From an uncultured Anaerolineaceae bacterium (GTDB lineage: Bacteria; Chloroflexota; Anaerolineae; Anaerolineales; Anaerolineaceae), in contig CALCQT010000592.1 in NCBI GenBank assembly GCA_937894825.1, forward strand, positions 1 through 5,658: a stretch of 5,658 nucleotides of DNA, read 5' to 3'. This document shows positions 1 through 5,069 of the stretch, one piece after another (positions within the stretch are counted from its first letter, which is position 1; each line of letters starts with the position of its first letter). Under the pieces are notes generated by a model. That model was not told the DNA's origin, did not search any database, and worked only from the letters and a program-made list of their open reading frames with translations. The translations under genes and the position numbers were made by a program.

Positions 1-783
1 AACGACGACCAGCGCGCTGACAAGCAACAATACCGCAATCATGATGCCGTCTGTGATCGCGTTCATCAGCCTGAAAAGCGGATAGGTCACCGACGGACCA
101 TTGGCTTCAAGTCCGGCCGCGATGTAAGCTGCCTCAAAGGCACCCAGTTGGGCAGTGTCTTTTAACCGGAATTCAATTAGATATTCCACATTTCCGGAAT
201 CTTTGATTTTTTCGTAATCATTTTTACTGATCAGAAACCGTTTCGAGGAGGAAAGGCGTGAATTCATCTGTGCGTCGCGCAAAAAACCGGCCACCTTGAA
301 TTCCTGTCCGCTGATGAGCGCCGTGTCACCCAGGTGCGCCGTGCCGTCCTGCATGTAGGGGATGGGCACATACAATTCTCCATCCGATGCCTGAATGATG
401 TTTCCGTCCAAATCCAGCAAATAGTCGAAATTTTCACTTTGCGTCGAAAAGCCATTGTCCTGGACGTTATTTGCCAGCGAATTTGCTCCGATGACAATTT
501 GGGATCCCTCCACATTGAGAAATTCCAAAATTTGAAAATCCTCGACATTTTCGTTCTGCCGGGCGAATTGCAACAGCCTTTCCCTGTCGATCTCACCGGC
601 GTGCATTTGCATGAAATGCGGTGTCTCTGCCCGCTGCATCATGGAATCAATCGCGCCGAACAGATTCACAACCAGGATCGCAGCCAGCGTCACGAGCAGT
701 GCCGCGGCAAGGATAAACGCTGTGATGGTAAGTGTGATGATTTTTGAACGTTTGACATCATTCCAGATGATTCTCAGGTACAT
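1..783 (-). CDS. FtsX-type ABC transporter permease, N-terminal part (runs off left edge)
   Basis: The frame is open from the ATG at 783-781 to base 1, giving 261 codons with no stop, so the 3' end lies outside the window. The protein starts MYLRIIWNDVKRSK, a short basic cytoplasmic tail, followed by a membrane segment at about residues 14-42. A soluble, presumably extracytoplasmic domain follows at about 45-240, and a second membrane segment begins at about 243 and is cut by the edge. This is the layout of the MacB/FtsX permease family, and the text (HFMQMHAGEID, NVEYLIEFRLKD) resembles the long permeases common in Bacillota, usually about 750-800 residues. Such permeases work with a separate ATPase, expected further left. 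The start is supported by an AGAGG site about 5 bases upstream. The gene begins 26 bp inside the end of the MFS gene, suggesting translational coupling. The substrate is unknown. Only the family is claimed. Confidence 0.85.
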   Translation of the reverse strand, partial: MYLRIIWNDVKRSKIITLTITAFILAAALLVTLAAILVVNLFGAIDSMMQRAETPHFMQMHAGEIDRERLLQFARQNENVEDFQILEFLNVEGSQIVIGANSLANNVQDNGFSTQSENFDYLLDLDGNIIQASDGELYVPIPYMQDGTAHLGDTALISGQEFKVAGFLRDAQMNSRLSSSKRFLISKNDYEKIKDSGNVEYLIEFRLKDTAQLGAFEAAYIAAGLEANGPSVTYPLFRLMNAITDGIMIAVLLLVSALVVV

Positions 784-2071
784 TCTTTCCTCTTTCTTCT
801 AGTTTTCGAACGGATTTTATTTGAGAGAGACCGATGGCCGTCAGTGAGAGCAGACCTCCGGCCACGATGATCAGGAAGCCGGTGCCCCGTCCGGAACCGG
901 TGCCGATGATTTTTCCAACGTTGCCAGCCAGCGCGCCGCCTTCGACAAAAAGCGGCCTGAACACAGTGTCCGCCAGAACCCCGGAGATCGCATAGGCGAT
1001 CACATAACCAAATTGCGAGATGATCCCGATCAGCCCCCAGACGCGCCCCTGAATGGCGTTCTCAATATTGGTGCGGATCAGATAATCCAGACAGGTATTG
1101 GCGAATGGAAGCATGGCAAAGAATAAAAAGCCAAAGGTACAAATCACGATCATGTTTTCACGCAGCCCGAATCCTGCCATGAAAATGCCCGCCAGGAACA
1201 ATGAGGCTGACAGAATTTTCGCGTACCCTTTTTTGAGAGGGACCAGGCCGATGATCAGACTGGTGACCAGCATCCCCGAGGCGGAGATGGTGGTGCCGGC
1301 GCCGAGCGACGCGCTGTCGGCAAAGGCCAGAATCATCGGCGTGAAAAGCGTTTGGATAAATCCCATAAAAAAGGTCAAAACGGATGCCATCACGGTCAGG
1401 ACCAGGACGCCCTGGTTTTGACGCAAAGCGGTCCATCCTTCACGAAATTCGTTCCAAAAAGCGTTTTCGCTTTCTTTTCGCAGTGAAGCAAGCCCTTTCC
1501 GCACGACGAGCGTTGATGCGATGGTCAAAAACAGGGTACAAATATCAATCACGATCAGCAGCTTAATGTCCGAGATACGGAGCAAATAACCGGCCAGTAT
1601 GGGGGAAATCAAATATTTTGCCGATCCGGCTACCTGGACCAGTCCGCTGGCTTTGGTGAATTGCTCTTCTGTGAGCAGGTCGGTAATGGTGGCTTTATAA
1701 GCCGGTTCCAGCAGCGATGTAAAGATGGAACTGATGGTCACGCCGACACAGATCTGCCAAAGCTGCGCTTCGCCGCGAAGCATACAGACCAGGATGAAGA
1801 CGAGCCCAAGCGCGGACAGGCCATCACCGGCTACCATCAACAGGCGACGGTCATACCGGTCAGCCAGCACGCCTGCCAGCGGACTCAACAGCAGGTTCGG
1901 CAGAAATGCCAGCAACATGACCAGCGCTGTGGCGGAGGCGAGTCCGGTCTGCTGAAAAACATACACGCCTAATCCAAAGGAGGTCAGGCCGCTGCCGATA
2001 GCGGATACAAATTCTCCCGACCATAAAAGCATAAATTTTCGAAATGAATTTTCGGACTTAATGCTATTCAT
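758..2071 (-). CDS. MFS efflux transporter (MFS_3 / EntS-Mef type)
   Basis: This is a 437-residue integral membrane protein, the usual size for 12-helix major facilitator exporters. Visible marks are the first helix LLWSGEFVSAIGSGLTSFGL, the motif-A loop GVLADRYDRR at about residues 67-76 between helices 2 and 3, a basic central loop after about residue 190, and a glycine-rich GTGSGRGTGF stretch before the last helix. These fit the EntS/macrolide-efflux branch (proton-driven export of small molecules); the substrate cannot be told. An upstream in-frame ATG at 2104 would add 11 residues (MAWQCLEKRAK). I prefer the ATG at 2071 because homologues typically begin a few residues before the first helix and the extension is entirely inside tetR. 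Upstream of 2071 is only a weak purine-rich site, so coupling to tetR, whose stop it overlaps, is likely. An AGAAGG lies 11 bases before 2104, so that start stays possible. The gene lies between a TetR repressor and an ABC permease, which supports an inducible export role. Confidence 0.9.
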   Translation of the reverse strand: MNSIKSENSFRKFMLLWSGEFVSAIGSGLTSFGLGVYVFQQTGLASATALVMLLAFLPNLLLSPLAGVLADRYDRRLLMVAGDGLSALGLVFILVCMLRGEAQLWQICVGVTISSIFTSLLEPAYKATITDLLTEEQFTKASGLVQVAGSAKYLISPILAGYLLRISDIKLLIVIDICTLFLTIASTLVVRKGLASLRKESENAFWNEFREGWTALRQNQGVLVLTVMASVLTFFMGFIQTLFTPMILAFADSASLGAGTTISASGMLVTSLIIGLVPLKKGYAKILSASLFLAGIFMAGFGLRENMIVICTFGFLFFAMLPFANTCLDYLIRTNIENAIQGRVWGLIGIISQFGYVIAYAISGVLADTVFRPLFVEGGALAGNVGKIIGTGSGRGTGFLIIVAGGLLSLTAIGLSQIKSVRKLEERGKNVPENHLE

Positions 2072-2702
2072 TTTCGCTCTCTTCTCTAAACATTGCCATG
2101 CCATTGGTAAAACTGCCTTCTTGCATCCCGAATAGTCGTTCGATGTTGAAGGATAACGCTACGATTTTTTGACGTCGCTCTATCTCAGACAAAGAAATGA
2201 GGTCTCCATCAAACAGGGTATTCACGTAACAGAAGATCATCTCCATACACTCATAGGGATAAGGTGTCTGGAGGAAACCTTCCGTGATACCATCCTGAAT
2301 AATTTTGGTTAGAATCGGCGGAATACCGGTAATCATGACCCGCTGGATTTTTTGATGCATCAGGGCATTTTGCGGTTTATGGGCATATTCCAATACACCG
2401 GCGCTCTCCTCCCCGACGTTGAGCGCTAATACCGCACGGAGCAGGCGCTCCATAACAGGGATACTTTTGTCCGAAGCTATTTCATCTGCAGCGCTTAATA
2501 TTTGCGCGTTCATGCGTTCGATCAACGCGTCCATGATGTCCTCTTTGGATTTGAAGTGGTAATACAGCGTGCCTCTGGCGATGCCGGCTTTTTCAAGAAT
2601 GTTGTTGGTGCTGGTGCCGTCAAATCCCTTTTCGGCGAAAAGCTCTGCTGCTGCGTCCAGAATTTCATTTTTTCTCGTCTCCGGATCTTTTAGAATCCTC
2701 AT
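2064..2702 (-). CDS. TetR/AcrR-family transcriptional repressor
   Basis: This is a 212-residue protein of normal TetR length. Residues about 10-55 form the DNA-binding domain: KNEILDAAAELFAEKGFDGT, then the helix-turn-helix through NNILEKAGIARGTLYYHFKS, with the GTLYYHF recognition-helix signature. The remaining 150 residues are the variable ligand-binding and dimerisation domain, so the inducer cannot be inferred. The ATG at 2702-2700 has an AAAGGA site with a 6-base gap. A perfect 31-bp palindrome lies 9 bases upstream of the ATG and directly after the -10 box, so the protein very probably represses its own operon. The gene comes first and overlaps the start of the MFS gene by 8 bp, so repressor and transporter share one transcript. 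Family assignment is secure; local autoregulation is inferred from the operator position. Confidence 0.93.
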   Translation of the reverse strand: MRILKDPETRKNEILDAAAELFAEKGFDGTSTNNILEKAGIARGTLYYHFKSKEDIMDALIERMNAQILSAADEIASDKSIPVMERLLRAVLALNVGEESAGVLEYAHKPQNALMHQKIQRVMITGIPPILTKIIQDGITEGFLQTPYPYECMEMIFCYVNTLFDGDLISLSEIERRQKIVALSFNIERLFGMQEGSFTNGMAMFREESENE

Positions 2703-2711
2703 TGTTTGTCC

Positions 2712-2742
2712 TTTCTATAGACCGACAGTCGGTCTATAGAAA
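2712..2742. promoter_or_regulatory. Perfect 31-bp palindromic operator of the TetR repressor
   Basis: Two 15-base arms (TTTCTATAGACCGAC and its exact complement) flank a single central base at 2727. The core GACCGAC-N-GTCGGTC is of the kind bound by TetR-family dimers. The palindrome begins immediately downstream of the -10 box and covers the predicted transcription start at about 2736. Its left edge overlaps the first bases of the Shine-Dalgarno site of tetR, so a bound repressor would block initiation. Binding itself is inferred. Confidence 0.85.
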
Positions 2743-2771
2743 ATAATAAGTGAAATACGCTTTTTTTGCAA
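2743..2771 (-). promoter_or_regulatory. Promoter of the tetR-MFS-permease operon
   Basis: Read on the minus strand, there is a -35 box TTGCAA (2771-2766), a 17-base spacer and a -10 box TATTAT (2748-2743). Each box is one or two bases from consensus and the spacing is ideal. The expected start is near 2736, inside the palindromic operator. No other promoter is seen between here and the permease, so all three genes are probably read from it. Confidence 0.75.
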
Positions 2772-2813
2772 TAGTCTGTTTTTGATTGATGATCCCTCTA
2801 TTGTGTGAGAAAA

Positions 2814-2849
2814 CGGGTCTTTTGATTCACCGATGATCAAAACCCGGTG
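2814..2849. other. Hairpin with two competing pairings, no assigned role
   Basis: CGGG (2814-2817) and TTTTGAT (2820-2826) can pair with ATCAAAA (2836-2842) and CCCG (2843-2846), leaving a two-base bulge and a 9-base loop. Alternatively CACCG (2828-2832) can pair with CGGTG (2845-2849). No run of T follows directly on either strand, so it is not a clear terminator. It lies upstream of both divergent promoters, and I see no gene in the surrounding 2772-2935. Confidence 0.35.
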
Positions 2850-2935
2850 AACAGAAGAACGAAGATTTTTTAGTGTGTTACCTTTGTATACGGTGTCAAC
2901 AGGGATTCGATGCAGAAATGGCATTTCAATTATAA

Positions 2936-3049
2936 AAATTGGCCAATGCTATCCGCGGCGTGGCAATCTGTGGCATTTCGCTGCTGAACATTCTCCTGGT
3001 TTTGTCACGAATAATTTTCAAATCCATCTGTTCTATTCCATCAGCATAA
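2936..3049 (+). pseudogene. Possible relic of a DUF418-type membrane protein N-terminus
   Basis: The plus frame from 2936 reads KLANAIRGVAICGISLLNILLV, then RIIFKSICSIPSA and a double stop TAA TAA at 3050. The stretch AIRGVAICGISLLNI closely follows the first-helix signature of DUF418 family proteins (roughly A-L-R-G-x-A-L-x-G-I-L-L-V-N-I). There is a stop at 2933-2935, no start codon and no continuation, so it would be a leftover of under 40 codons. The match is from memory of the family pattern, and a chance hydrophobic frame is possible. Confidence 0.35.
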
Positions 3050-3054
3050 TAATG

Positions 3055-3113
3055 TTCGTGCAAAGAATAGTATTATTCGTGCAAATAGTGTATAATGACA
3101 GTATTAGTACGAA
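3055..3113. repeat. Repeated TTCGTGCAAA boxes and inverted GTACGAA around the antitoxin promoter
   Basis: TTCGTGCAAA occurs at 3055-3064 and 3076-3085, exactly 21 bases (two helical turns) apart. TTCGTGC at 3076-3082 and GTACGAA at 3107-3113 form an inverted pair with one mismatch flanking the -10 box. A further inverted copy, CACGAATAA at 3006-3014, mirrors TTATTCGTG at 3073-3081. RelB/DinJ antitoxins are ribbon-helix-helix repressors of their own promoters, so these boxes are good candidates for the operator. That role is inference. Confidence 0.5.
3091..3096 (+). promoter_or_regulatory. -10 box of the dinJ promoter
   Basis: A perfect TATAAT lies 31 bases before the antitoxin start codon. 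The position where a -35 box should be (about 3068-3073, TAGTAT) does not resemble TTGACA, so the promoter is either weak or dependent on the surrounding repeat boxes. Transcription would begin near 3103, leaving a short leader with the AAGGAG site at 3113-3118. Confidence 0.6.
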
Positions 3114-3126
3114 AGGAGATGATTGT

Positions 3127-3405
3127 ATGGCAGGCTCTACGACCAATATCAGCATTCGCATGGATGCCGATCTGAAAGCGCAGGCGGATGCGTTGTTTAA
3201 CGAATTAGGGATGAACCTCTCCACAGCGTTCAATATTTTTGTCCGTCAGTCACTTCGGGAAGGCCGAATTCCCTTTGATATTTCGCTGAATCAACCGAAT
3301 GCCGAAACCATTGCGGCGATGCTGGAAGCTGAGAGGATTGCGAAAGACCCGAATGTAAAGGGCTACAGCGATGTAGAGGAGGCGTTAAGGGAGCTTAATA
3401 AATGA
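3127..3405 (+). CDS. dinJ: RelB/DinJ-family antitoxin, orphan
   Basis: This is a 92-residue protein, normal length for the family. Residues 5-12 (TTNISIRMD) give the beta-strand, and helices at about 13-27 and 32-47 complete the ribbon-helix-helix DNA-binding fold. MNLSTAFNIFVRQSLREGRIPFDI (residues 29-52) is the family hallmark, given here as a position range with its key ends NLSTAF and GRIPF. The C-terminal arm ends GYSDVEEALRELNK, the part that normally wraps the toxin. The start at 3127 is fixed by an AAGGAG site 8 bases upstream and by the conserved domain beginning right after it; the longer upstream frame has no family similarity. In intact modules a YafQ/RelE-type ribonuclease toxin follows with an overlapping start. 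Here only a broken remnant follows, so the protein can repress DNA but has no cognate toxin to neutralise nearby. It could counter a related toxin elsewhere. Confidence 0.92.
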   Translation: MAGSTTNISIRMDADLKAQADALFNELGMNLSTAFNIFVRQSLREGRIPFDISLNQPNAETIAAMLEAERIAKDPNVKGYSDVEEALRELNK

Positions 3406-3461
3406 AATTGGATGTTGTTTGAACAACCCGATTTAAGAAGGATTACTTAAGTCTTCAATAA
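3402..3461 (+). pseudogene. Remnant of YafQ/RelE-type toxin gene
   Basis: An ATG overlapping the antitoxin stop (ATGA at 3402-3405), with an AAGGGAG site 8 bases upstream, reads MKLDVV, a TGA stop at 3420-3422, then TTRFKKDY and LSLQ before TAA at 3459. MKLDVV-x-TTRFKKDY has the look of the N-terminus of YafQ-family toxins, which normally run about 90 residues. Everything after about codon 15 is missing, and the DNA there is the 3' end of the CLC gene on the other strand. The ribonuclease core and catalytic histidines are absent, so no active toxin can be made. The start arrangement is exactly that of an intact dinJ-yafQ pair, which argues against coincidence. Confidence 0.7.
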
Positions 3462-4647
3462 TTTTCTGAGGATAAATGGATCGATTTCCATTCAATGCAT
3501 AAGCGATCAGGCAGACAATAACAAAAAGTGGCATGGTTTCAGTTCCAAAGACTTCCACTCCAATCAGGATCGGAGCGATCATGGTGTTGGTGGCGCTGCC
3601 GAACACGGACGCATACCCGAGTGCCGCGGTCAAGGGTACGGAAAGCCCGAGCATAGGTGCCAACGCCGCTCCCACCGCGGCGCCAATGGAGAAAAGCGGG
3701 GTGACCTCGCCACCCGGAAATCCGGCGGACAGCGTCAGGATGGTAAAGATAAATTTCAACGCAAAATCCCATGGCTTGATGGCATCAGCGAAGCTCATCG
3801 AAATCAGATTTGTCCCTAAACCAGAGTAACGCCCCTTAAAGAACAGGAGTGACAGAACACCGATCAGTGTGCCGGTAATAAAGATCCGCAGATATGGATT
3901 TATCTTCAATTTTCCGAACAGCGTTTTGGAATGATGGATCGCGACAGAAAAAAGCCTGCCGATCAGTCCGAAAAGGATTCCCAACAAAATCAACTGTGGG
4001 AGCAGGTTCCAGGAAAGTGATCCGTCAACAGCCAATGGGATGGAAAATTTTTCCAGTCCGCATGCTCCGGATACATAGCTGGCGGTCAAGGCTCCTGCCA
4101 GGGCGGGCAGCACGGCGATATGTTCCAGATAGCCAACGGTGAACACTTCGATCGCGAAAAAGGCTGCCGCGAAGGGTGTCCGAAACAACCCTCCAAAGCC
4201 GGCTGCCATCCCTGTGATCAGGAGGATTTTTTCCCCATTTTGTACTCGAATGAATTTACTGACGGTATGGCCAAGCGCGCCTCCGATCTGTACCGCAACG
4301 CCTTCCCGCCCGGCGCTCCCCCCGAACAGGTGGGTCAGCCAGGTGCCAACGATCGTGAGCGGGATCAGCCGCAGCGGAATGTGATCACCGTCGCCATTCT
4401 TGACCTCGAAAAGCAACCGCATCCCTTTGATGCTTTCTTTGCCAAATTTCCGATATCCCCACTGAATGACTACTCCGATCACGCCAAGGAAGGGAATAAA
4501 AAGGGTTGGAGAAGCAACTCGGATATCCGTGATCCGGATCAAAACACGGCCAAACAGTGCGTCAATCAGCCCTGCCGCGATTCCGATCGGGATAGCGATC
4601 AGTGTCAGCAGGAGATGGTCACGGGATTGGGTGATAGCTTTTTTCAT
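3433..4647 (-). CDS. CLC-F type fluoride/proton antiporter
   Basis: This is a 404-residue CLC-fold membrane protein, without the cytoplasmic CBS domains of many CLCs. It exports fluoride against protons at the cytoplasmic membrane. Visible marks: GSAGREGVAVQ at residues 110-120 with the gating glutamate E115; KGMRLLF at 74-80, where chloride CLCs have the serine of GSGIP and this branch often has methionine; GFPGGEVTPLF at 309-319 with E314, the glutamate typical of CLC-F; and SATNTMIAPILIG at 351-363. The C-terminus NGNRSIYPQKI replaces the chloride-coordinating tyrosine region. The ATG at 4647 has GGAG 8 bases upstream. A fluoride riboswitch in the leader independently supports the substrate. 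The last residues (about SNPS and the stop) are read from DNA that on the other strand is the toxin remnant, so the tail may have been replaced by a deletion. Older annotation would call it a voltage-gated chloride channel. Confidence 0.92.
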   Translation of the reverse strand: MKKAITQSRDHLLLTLIAIPIGIAAGLIDALFGRVLIRITDIRVASPTLFIPFLGVIGVVIQWGYRKFGKESIKGMRLLFEVKNGDGDHIPLRLIPLTIVGTWLTHLFGGSAGREGVAVQIGGALGHTVSKFIRVQNGEKILLITGMAAGFGGLFRTPFAAAFFAIEVFTVGYLEHIAVLPALAGALTASYVSGACGLEKFSIPLAVDGSLSWNLLPQLILLGILFGLIGRLFSVAIHHSKTLFGKLKINPYLRIFITGTLIGVLSLLFFKGRYSGLGTNLISMSFADAIKPWDFALKFIFTILTLSAGFPGGEVTPLFSIGAAVGAALAPMLGLSVPLTAALGYASVFGSATNTMIAPILIGVEVFGTETMPLFVIVCLIAYALNGNRSIYPQKIIEDLSNPS

Positions 4648-4775
4648 TTTCGAATCTCCATTTATGACAAAGGGTAAGTGGTCTTAGTTCTGAGTGGCAT
4701 TTCTTCTCTAATCCCGAGCGCGGGCTTATGGCGGTCAGAAGGTTGGATCCTGCCATCGTGCTGACGCTTTCTAAC
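4648..4775 (-). other. Leader segment between riboswitch terminator and CLC-F start
   Basis: These 128 bases are transcribed only if the terminator is bypassed. They carry the Shine-Dalgarno GGAG before the CLC-F start and one weak 4-bp hairpin (CCCG/CGGG at 4713-4724). A frame through this segment is open on the minus strand, but it begins inside the aptamer and ends inside the CLC gene, so I do not regard it as a gene. Confidence 0.5.
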
Positions 4776-4821
4776 AAAAAAAGCTGATCATTTCTGCTTT
4801 TGGCAGAAGTCATCAGCTTTT
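4776..4821 (-). terminator. Intrinsic terminator of the fluoride riboswitch
   Basis: On the minus strand, AAAAGCTGAT (4821-4812) pairs with ATCAGCTTTT (4788-4779), and TTCTGC (4808-4803) with GCAGAA (4797-4792), around a 5-base loop, with one A-T pair flanked by two mismatches in between. A run of seven T (4782-4776) follows. The left strand of the hairpin contains the 3' half of the aptamer, including the pseudoknot strand GACUUC. Aptamer folding and terminator formation therefore exclude each other, as expected for an ON switch. Confidence 0.88.
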
Positions 4822-4862
4822 CAGCGGTTTCGGCATGGCCGGGGGAGAACTCCATTCCCGGC
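4802..4862 (-). ncRNA. Fluoride (crcB-motif) riboswitch aptamer
   Basis: The minus strand reads GGGAAUGGAGUUCUCC, then AAACCGCUGAAAAGCUGAUG and ACUUCUGCC, matching the conserved segments of the fluoride riboswitch. GGGA/UCCC forms P1 around AUGGAGUUC. GCU-GAAA-AGC forms a second stem capped by a tetraloop. GGAGUU can pair with GACUUC as the required pseudoknot. Between P1 and AAAC is an extra CCGGCCAUGCCG that can fold as a small hairpin or extend P1 as GCCGGG/CCCGGC. The downstream gene is a CLC-F antiporter, a known target of this riboswitch class. Fluoride binding should stabilise the aptamer, prevent the overlapping terminator and turn the gene on. Confidence 0.93.
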
Positions 4863-4866
4863 ATTG

Positions 4867-4872
4867 ATTATA
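4867..4872 (-). promoter_or_regulatory. -10 box of the fluoride-responsive CLC-F transcript
   Basis: A perfect TATAAT on the minus strand, ending 5 bases before the aptamer. Transcription starting about 6 bases downstream (4861-4860) places the aptamer at the extreme 5' end of the RNA. At the usual -35 distance the bases are TAGGTT, a poor match. A-tract-rich DNA at 4911-4943 could compensate as an upstream element, which is speculative. Confidence 0.65.
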
Positions 4873-5069
4873 CTCAGTTATGATTCTGTAACCTACTGAT
4901 CATGAGTCCGCAAATTATTTTTTACACTAATTTTTTAATTAAACCGGTCTCGAATAAAGACTGTTAATGTTTTTTGCCATCGTTATTCCCTATTGAAGAA
5001 CATTGACGAAATGTCTCGATCGTCTGGCATTTCTTTCGGATTTTCCCTTGCTGTAAAATAGGAAAGACA
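4873..5069. other. AT-rich intergenic region, no gene seen
   Basis: This stretch separates the glycerate kinase stop from the CLC-F promoter. It holds A/T tracts at 4911-4943 and a 6-bp inverted repeat, GAAATG/CATTTC, near 5008-5034. I see no clear terminator for the kinase. A 13-codon frame on the minus strand (4980-4939) has a weak AGGG site but no recognisable content. Confidence 0.5.

Noticed and set aside
264..596. 110-residue minus-strand frame
   Set aside because: It is an out-of-frame shadow of the ABC permease, whose real frame is open from 783 to base 1.
2868..2903. TTGACA on the minus strand near 2900 as a promoter
   Set aside because: No acceptable -10 box at 16-18 bases, and a better promoter for tetR is found at 2743-2771.
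2715..2924. 69-residue minus-strand frame MPFLHRIPVD
   Set aside because: It runs through the tetR promoter and operator, has no good ribosome site and no recognisable domain.
2875..3126. N-terminal extension of the antitoxin frame
   Set aside because: The extension covers the promoter and repeat boxes; the conserved domain and a strong AAGGAG site set the start at 3127.
4619..4864. 81-residue minus-strand frame starting MPGMEFSPGH upstream of CLC-F
   Set aside because: It begins inside the fluoride aptamer, reads through the terminator and ends inside the CLC gene in another frame; it has no plausible family content.
4939..4980. 13-codon minus-strand frame MAKNINSLYSRPV
   Set aside because: Too short, with only a weak ribosome site and no sign of a leader-peptide function.
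5008..5034. GAAATG/CATTTC inverted repeat after the glycerate kinase gene as a terminator
   Set aside because: Only 6 bp of stem, a loop of 14-15 bases and no T-run directly after it on either strand.
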